This document shows positions 5,139 through 8,720 of a stretch of DNA of 8,720 bases, piece by piece. The notes beneath the pieces were generated by a model that did not search any database, had not been told where the DNA came from, and saw only the letters and a program-made list of their open reading frames with translations. The stretch spans positions 1-8,720 of the forward strand of contig CALPYF020000084.1 of assembly GCA_943327755.2 (NCBI GenBank), read 5' to 3'. This stretch comes from Deinococcus hopiensis KR-140 (GTDB taxonomy: Bacteria; Deinococcota; Deinococci; Deinococcales; Deinococcaceae). Each line of letters begins with the position of its first letter. The first letter of the stretch is position 1. The translations under genes and the position numbers were made by a program.

Positions 5139-6809
5139 TCAGTCCGCTCCCCCCAGCAGCAGTTCCTGTTCCCGCTCGGTGACCCACGGGAAGGCGTGCA
5201 CGCCCCGCAGGAAGGCCGGAATGGGCGCCCCCGCCCGCTCCAGGTTCAGCACGTCGTACGACCAGGCCGCTGTGGGATCGAGGCGGTACCGCCCGTGGGC
5301 GTGCGTGACACTGCCCGGCCAGCCCAGCCCGCCGCGCAGCTGCTGCAGTGCACGGGAGGCCCGCTGCGCCCGCTGGCGTCCCGTGCGGGGGCGGTCGTCC
5401 CGGACGGCGTCCGCCAGGGACTCGGCGTCGAGGGTGCCGCCCGCGTCCAGCAGCGCGACCAGGGCCACCAGCGCGAGGTCCGGCAGCGGGACCGGCCGCC
5501 CGTTGACCCGCACATCCGGGTAGCCGGCGGCGGTGATGTCCACCCGCAGGGTGTCCTCGCGCGCAAGGGGCTGCGGGGCGCCCGGGCCGAGCAGCGCGAA
5601 CAGGTCCGGCAGGGCCGCCGCTTCCTCGCGCGTCCACAGCATGCGGGGATTCAGTGGGCGCAGCAGCCGCGCGGCGAGGTCGTGGTCCCCCTGCCGCCGG
5701 GCGAGTTCCGCGCGGACGATCTCGGCCCGGGCGGCGTCCTCGCTGACCAGCGGCCCCGTGCGGCTCAGCAGATCGGTGACGTGCGCGGCGTCCAGGCGGG
5801 GCAGGCTGACGTGCGCGGCGGCGAGGTCCACGTTCACCCAGCTCTGCCCGCTGGCCCGCTCGGCGGGGATGGTCACGGCGGCCTGCGTGAGCCACTCGAT
5901 GGCGCGCAGGCTCTGGCCCCGCAGGCGGGCCGTGTGCCCCAGGCCCCGGCGGGCCTGCTGCAGGTGGTGGAGGTTCCCCTCGTGCTGCGCGCGCGTGAGG
6001 GCCTGCGTGTACAGGGCCTCGGCGCGGGGCCAGTCGCCGCGCGCGCGCAGCACGGCCGCCAGCCCGTTGCGCCCCGAGCCGCGGAACACCGGCGCGAGCC
6101 GCACGCACGCCTCGAAGCTGTCCTGCGCCTCGTCGAGTTCCGCGTGATGCAGGTGCGCGTAGCCCTTGGTGCTGAGCACCCAGCCTTCCAGGTCGTCTCC
6201 CCGCGCCTCGAGGGCCGCCGTGGCCAGCAGCTCGATGGCGTGCGCGTGCCGCTCGGTGAACAGCTGACACACGCTGTACTCCACGGTGGTCAGCGTGCGG
6301 GCGCGCCCGGCACTGAGGTCGATGGCGGCGCGGTAGTCCGCTTCCCAGCCCGGGCGGTCCAGGCGGTGCCGCGCCTGAGCCCGCGCCCGCAGGGTCAGGG
6401 CCCGCTCGTAGTCGGTCAGGCGCGCCGCGTCCCGCAGGGCCAGTTCCGCGTGGGTCAGGGCGGCCCCGTACGCTTTGGCCCCGATCGCCAGATGCCAGGC
6501 GAGCATGGCGTGCCCACTCGGCGCCGTCGCGGGCCGCTGCGCGTAGCTCAGTGCGACGCGTTCCAGTTCCGGTTGCAGCGGGACGTTGACATGCAGGCGC
6601 AGGTGCAGCCGCGCCGCCTCGAGATCGTCCGGATCGGCGGGCGGCAGCGCCTCGAACCAGCGCAGGAGCTGCGTGAACCGCTCACCCGTCCGGGCGCTGC
6701 GAAACGCTGCCCCGATGGTGCGGCGGGCAGCGGCCCACTGCGCCGTCTCGATCAGGGCCGTGATGGAGTCGTCAAGGGCGTCGTCACGCTGCGCGGCACG
6801 GGTCGGCAC
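5139..6809 (-). CDS. TPR protein with C-terminal winged helix (reverse SARP-like)
   Basis: A 556-residue protein with no signal peptide or membrane segment. Residues about 95-315 are helical repeats of TPR type, clearest in GWVLSTKGYAHLHHAELDEA, AVLRARGDWPRAEALYTQAL and RRGLGHTARLRGQSLRAIEW. Residues about 421-515 resemble the OmpR-type winged helix of SARP/BTAD regulators: DVRVNGRPVPLPDLALVALVALLDAGG, TLDAESLADAV, RASRALQQLRGGLG and GRYRLDP as wing. The end, FLRGVHAFPWVTEREQELL, looks like a stub of the segment that follows the winged helix in those regulators. DNA binding is therefore inferred, with the TPR part as a sensor or dimer interface. The start is GTG 6809, since an in-frame TAG lies at 6819-6821. 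It has no Shine-Dalgarno, but TAGCAT ends 6 nt upstream. No target is evident. Confidence 0.78.
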   Translation of the reverse strand: MPTRAAQRDDALDDSITALIETAQWAAARRTIGAAFRSARTGERFTQLLRWFEALPPADPDDLEAARLHLRLHVNVPLQPELERVALSYAQRPATAPSGHAMLAWHLAIGAKAYGAALTHAELALRDAARLTDYERALTLRARAQARHRLDRPGWEADYRAAIDLSAGRARTLTTVEYSVCQLFTERHAHAIELLATAALEARGDDLEGWVLSTKGYAHLHHAELDEAQDSFEACVRLAPVFRGSGRNGLAAVLRARGDWPRAEALYTQALTRAQHEGNLHHLQQARRGLGHTARLRGQSLRAIEWLTQAAVTIPAERASGQSWVNVDLAAAHVSLPRLDAAHVTDLLSRTGPLVSEDAARAEIVRAELARRQGDHDLAARLLRPLNPRMLWTREEAAALPDLFALLGPGAPQPLAREDTLRVDITAAGYPDVRVNGRPVPLPDLALVALVALLDAGGTLDAESLADAVRDDRPRTGRQRAQRASRALQQLRGGLGWPGSVTHAHGRYRLDPTAAWSYDVLNLERAGAPIPAFLRGVHAFPWVTEREQELLLGGAD

Positions 6810-6821
6810 GCGCGCATGCTA
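6810..6821 (-). promoter_or_regulatory. Candidate leaderless -10 box of the TPR regulator
   Basis: On the minus strand TAGCAT (6821 to 6816) fits TANNNT and is followed by 6 nt and the GTG start at 6809. The spacing is identical to that before the WYL gene. No convincing -35 box is seen 17 nt further upstream. The TAG of the box is also the in-frame stop that limits the gene's start. Confidence 0.35.
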
Positions 6822-6896
6822 GGGCAAGGCGCCGCCCAGACCGGTGAGCCCCGCCGTCCCTGCGTGAAGGAACACCCTCAACGAGCTGCGGGCTGC

Positions 6897-6911
6897 TGCC
6901 CCGCCAGGGCA
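6897..6911 (-). terminator. Short hairpin after the sulfur operon
   Basis: TGCCC (6897-6901) pairs with GGGCA (6907-6911) around a 5-nt loop, just beyond the stop of the exporter gene on the minus strand. A second small repeat, TCCGC and GCGGA, lies at the stop itself. There is no U-run. The 113-nt gap to the TPR gene, which is on the same strand, may thus stop transcription only partly. Confidence 0.25.
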
Positions 6912-6922
6912 TCCGCCAGATT

Positions 6923-7714
6923 TCAGCGGACAGGCGGGTGCGCGCGGCTCTCCACCACAGGTGGTGGCTTGAGGACGGTCGGCACGTTGGTGCCCAGGAC
7001 GTAGAGGCCCATCACGACCAGAAACGCCGCGAAGCCCCGGCGCAGCGTCACCTGCGGCAGGTGGCGCCCGATCCGGGCCCCCACCTGACTGCCCGCCACG
7101 CCGATCACCGCGAACAGCGCGATCAGGGCCCAGTGCAGGGCCGCGCTGCCCTGCTCGAGGTGCTTGAGAAACCCGGCGGCGCTGTTCAGGCTGATGATGC
7201 TCAGGCTCGTCCCGACCGCCAGACTCATGGGCAGGCCGCCCAGCAGCACCAGGGCCGGCACGATCAGGAAGCCCCCGCCCACGCCCACCACGCCAGTCAG
7301 GATGCCCACTCCAGCTCCCTCCAGCGCGGTGAGCCACGCCGGGTGAACGGCGGTGCCCGGTGCGGGCGGCGGGCGGACCATCAGCGTCGCGGCGAGCAGC
7401 ATCACGGCCGCGAAGATCAGCAGTTGCGTACCGCCGCTCAGGTGGGCACTCAGGGCCGACCCGGCGGCCGTGCCGAGCATGCCGGGCAGGCCGAACAGGA
7501 CCACGCGGCGCCAGTCGATCTGACGGCGGCGGGCGTAGGGGACAGCCCCGAACAGACTGATCAGCCCGACGATCGCGAGGCTCTCGGTGATGGCGAGCTT
7601 CTCAGGTTCACCGACGAGATAGACCAGCACGGGCACGGTCAGGATGCTGCCTCCGGAGCCGAGCAGGCCGAGGCTCAGGCCGATGAGGGCCGCGCCGATC
7701 CAGGCGAGGATCAC
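6923..7714 (-). CDS. TauE/SafE-family sulfur-anion exporter
   Basis: A 263-residue inner-membrane permease of the TauE/SafE (DUF81) family, with about eight predicted membrane helices. The two homologous halves are visible. The first opens with GLSLGLLGSGGSILTVPVL (12-30), the second with GILTGVVGVGGGFLIVPAL (137-155), each a glycine-rich turn followed by a conserved proline. A cytoplasmic loop YARRRQIDWRR separates helices in the first half, and VGARIGRHLP appears in the second. Family members export sulfite, sulfoacetate or thiosulfate-like anions. Here the rhodanese neighbours point to removal of sulfite or thiosulfate made from persulfide, as proposed for TauE in the staphylococcal cst operon. 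The GTG start at 7714 overlaps the upstream rhodanese stop by 4 bases (GTGA), so translation is probably coupled. It is the last gene of the operon. Confidence 0.87.
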   Translation of the reverse strand: MILAWIGAALIGLSLGLLGSGGSILTVPVLVYLVGEPEKLAITESLAIVGLISLFGAVPYARRRQIDWRRVVLFGLPGMLGTAAGSALSAHLSGGTQLLIFAAVMLLAATLMVRPPPAPGTAVHPAWLTALEGAGVGILTGVVGVGGGFLIVPALVLLGGLPMSLAVGTSLSIISLNSAAGFLKHLEQGSAALHWALIALFAVIGVAGSQVGARIGRHLPQVTLRRGFAAFLVVMGLYVLGTNVPTVLKPPPVVESRAHPPVR

Positions 7715-8028
7715 GACTGGTCGCCGATCACCAGGTCGCGGCCCTCGCGCGTCCAGCCGAAGGTGCCGCCCATCAGATTCTTGAGCTTCTGGCGGCCCTG
7801 CGCGGCGAGGTACGCGGCGGCCTGTGAGGACCGGTTGCCGCTGGCGCAGATCAGGACGGCGCTGTCGGGCACCTCGGTCTCGCGGCCCTGCAGTTCGGAC
7901 AGGGGGAGGTTGATCGCGCCGGGCACGTGGCCCAGCGCGTACTCGTCGGGTTCGCGCACGTCGATCAGGGCGGCACCTACGCGGCGGTGGATGTCGAGTT
8001 CGTTCGGGAAGAGGTCCGTGTAGGTCAT
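7711..8028 (-). CDS. Single-domain rhodanese (loop CASGNRS)
   Basis: A 105-residue cytoplasmic rhodanese (sulfurtransferase), one compact domain. Typical features in order are ALIDVREPDEYALGHVPGAINLP (20-42), the catalytic cysteine loop CASGNRS starting at Cys61, the helix AAAYLAAQGRQKLKNL and the closing MGGTFGW. The six-residue loop after the cysteine is the sulfur-transferase type, not the longer Cdc25 type. It would carry sulfur as a cysteine persulfide and pass it to or from its neighbours. The ATG at 8028 is chosen over starts further upstream because the domain begins soon after it, because it leaves a 2-nt gap to the previous gene, and because AGAGG (8042 to 8038) lies 9 nt before it. 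Its stop overlaps the exporter start. Confidence 0.87.
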   Translation of the reverse strand: MTYTDLFPNELDIHRRVGAALIDVREPDEYALGHVPGAINLPLSELQGRETEVPDSAVLICASGNRSSQAAAYLAAQGRQKLKNLMGGTFGWTREGRDLVIGDQS

Positions 8029-8030
8029 AT

Positions 8031-8369
8031 CTATCTGCCTCTGCGGGTGGGGAGCCCGGCGGCCTGCCAAGCCTGGATGCCCCCCTGGAGATTGCGGACG
8101 TCGAAGCCGCGCGCCTGGAGTTGCCGGGCGGCCAGGGCGCTGCGGCGGCCGCTGGCGCACTGACAGATCAGCACCTGCCCCTGCGGAAGGTCGGCGCCGC
8201 CCAGGTCACCCAGGGGCACGTGCCGGCTGCCCGGGATGAAACCCTGAGCACGCTCGGCCTGTTCGCGGACGTCGAGGATCACGGCGCCCTGCCGGGTGAG
8301 GTCCTGCGCTTCACGGGGGGTCAGACTGGGAACCGGCGAGCCCAGCAGTGTCTTCAGGAACCCGAACAT
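8031..8369 (-). CDS. Single-domain rhodanese (loop CASGRRS)
   Basis: A 112-residue rhodanese. An amphipathic start MFGFLKTLLGSPVP precedes the domain LTPREAQDL, AVILDVREQAERAQGFIPG (29-47), HVPLGDL, the active-site loop CASGRRS with Cys71, ARQLQARGFDVRNLQGGIQAW (81-101) and a basic tail. Two residues before the catalytic cysteine stands another cysteine (ICQC, Cys69 and Cys71), which the neighbouring rhodanese lacks. An internal disulfide or sulfur relay between the two is possible but unproven. The hydrophobic N-terminal 10 residues are too short for a membrane anchor. It has 2-nt gaps on both sides, so the gene is surely co-transcribed with its neighbours. The loop differs from the other rhodanese (Arg for Asn), which may reflect a different sulfur donor or acceptor. 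Confidence 0.87.
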   Translation of the reverse strand: MFGFLKTLLGSPVPSLTPREAQDLTRQGAVILDVREQAERAQGFIPGSRHVPLGDLGGADLPQGQVLICQCASGRRSALAARQLQARGFDVRNLQGGIQAWQAAGLPTRRGR

Positions 8370-8371
8370 CC

Positions 8372-8720
8372 TCAGACCGCTCCGACGGACTGCCCGCGCT
8401 GATAGGCGTCGTAGCCGCCGGCGAGTTCACTGACCTGGAAGCCCCGGGCGCGCAGGAAGCTCGCCGCCGCCGCACTCCGTGCGCCGCCCTGGCAGTGCAC
8501 CACGATCTCCTGATCCCGCGGCAACTCGTCCAGCTGCCACGCCAGGCGACCGGCGTGCAGTTGCTGCGCCCCCGGAATCGCCCCCGCCTGGTGTTCGGTC
8601 TTGTTCCGCACGTCCAGAATCAGCGCCCCGGCGTGCCGGGGCAGCTCCGCCGCTGGGAACGGCTGCGCGGCCGTGCTCTCCAGCCCCTCCGTGGACGTCA
8701 CGAATCCCGTCACCTGATCC
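8372..8720 (-). CDS. C-terminal rhodanese domain, probably of an MBL-fold persulfide dioxygenase (partial)
   Basis: The frame is open to the window edge, so only the last 115 residues are seen, beginning DQVTGFVTSTEGLES. The rhodanese domain contains ALILDVRNKTEHQAGAIPGA, the segment AGRLAWQLDELPRD, a catalytic loop CQGGARS and AASFLRARGFQVSELAGGYDAY. The DVRNKTE start, the RLAWQLDELP motif and a CQ-G-AR loop are characteristic of the last domain in MBL-fold hydrolase/rhodanese fusions such as CstB, which oxidise persulfides. The metal-binding MBL domain lies outside the window, so the assignment is inferred from the tail. A stand-alone rhodanese starting at GTG 8713 is possible but less likely, because the frame and the family resemblance continue upstream of it. 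It is the first visible gene of the operon, 2 nt from the next. Confidence 0.72.
   Translation of the reverse strand, partial: DQVTGFVTSTEGLESTAAQPFPAAELPRHAGALILDVRNKTEHQAGAIPGAQQLHAGRLAWQLDELPRDQEIVVHCQGGARSAAAASFLRARGFQVSELAGGYDAYQRGQSVGAV

Noticed and set aside
5777..5820. Two copies of a 14-bp repeat (TGACGTGCGCGGCG), 30 bp apart
   Set aside because: It lies inside the TPR gene and encodes AAHV twice, 10 residues apart. This is explained by coding sequence in GC-rich DNA.
8029..8160. Upstream starts for the CASGNRS rhodanese
   Set aside because: The extension overlaps the preceding rhodanese in another frame and consists of Arg/Pro/Gly-rich shadow sequence.

Overview
The window looks like chromosomal DNA of a Deinococcus or a close relative. 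This is inferred from very high GC, the gene families present (spore coat U pilins with a chaperone and usher, a WYL regulator, a TPR plus winged-helix regulator, an MBL/rhodanese sulfur cluster), and two start codons placed 6 nt after a TANNNT box, as in leaderless Deinococcus genes. No rRNA, tRNA or CRISPR was seen.

Layout. (1) 1-269: the last codons of an IS630-type transposase (2-136), less GC-rich in codon use than the rest, then a leader with strong inverted repeats. (2) 270-3822, + strand: a compact chaperone-usher pilus operon of the Csu/spore coat U type. Its order is pilin, periplasmic chaperone, outer-membrane usher, second pilin, with all start and stop codons touching or overlapping. 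The usher is out of frame for its last 72 codons. The break lies at the edge of a perfect 22-bp palindrome, and the resulting open frame runs on into the last pilin. A 9-bp hairpin spans the operon's final stop codon. (3) 3835-4076: a spacer with an AT-rich patch and inverted repeats. (4) 4077-5105, + strand: an HTH-WYL regulator. (5) 5139-6809, - strand, convergent with it: a TPR protein with a C-terminal winged helix, an apparent SARP-like regulator with its domains in reverse order. (6) 6923-8720, - strand: a tightly packed sulfur operon. In transcription order it holds the C-terminus of what is probably an MBL-fold persulfide dioxygenase/rhodanese fusion, two single-domain rhodaneses and a TauE/SafE-type sulfur-anion exporter.

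How they work together. The pilus genes would make a thin surface fibre: the chaperone folds and delivers SCPU pilins to the usher pore. If the frameshift is real the usher loses its C-terminal domain, and pilus assembly is probably impaired. The sulfur cluster resembles the staphylococcal cst system: oxidation of reactive sulfane sulfur, sulfur transfer between rhodaneses, and export of sulfite or thiosulfate. The two regulators between the operons have no visible link to either; they could be local regulators or unrelated neighbours.
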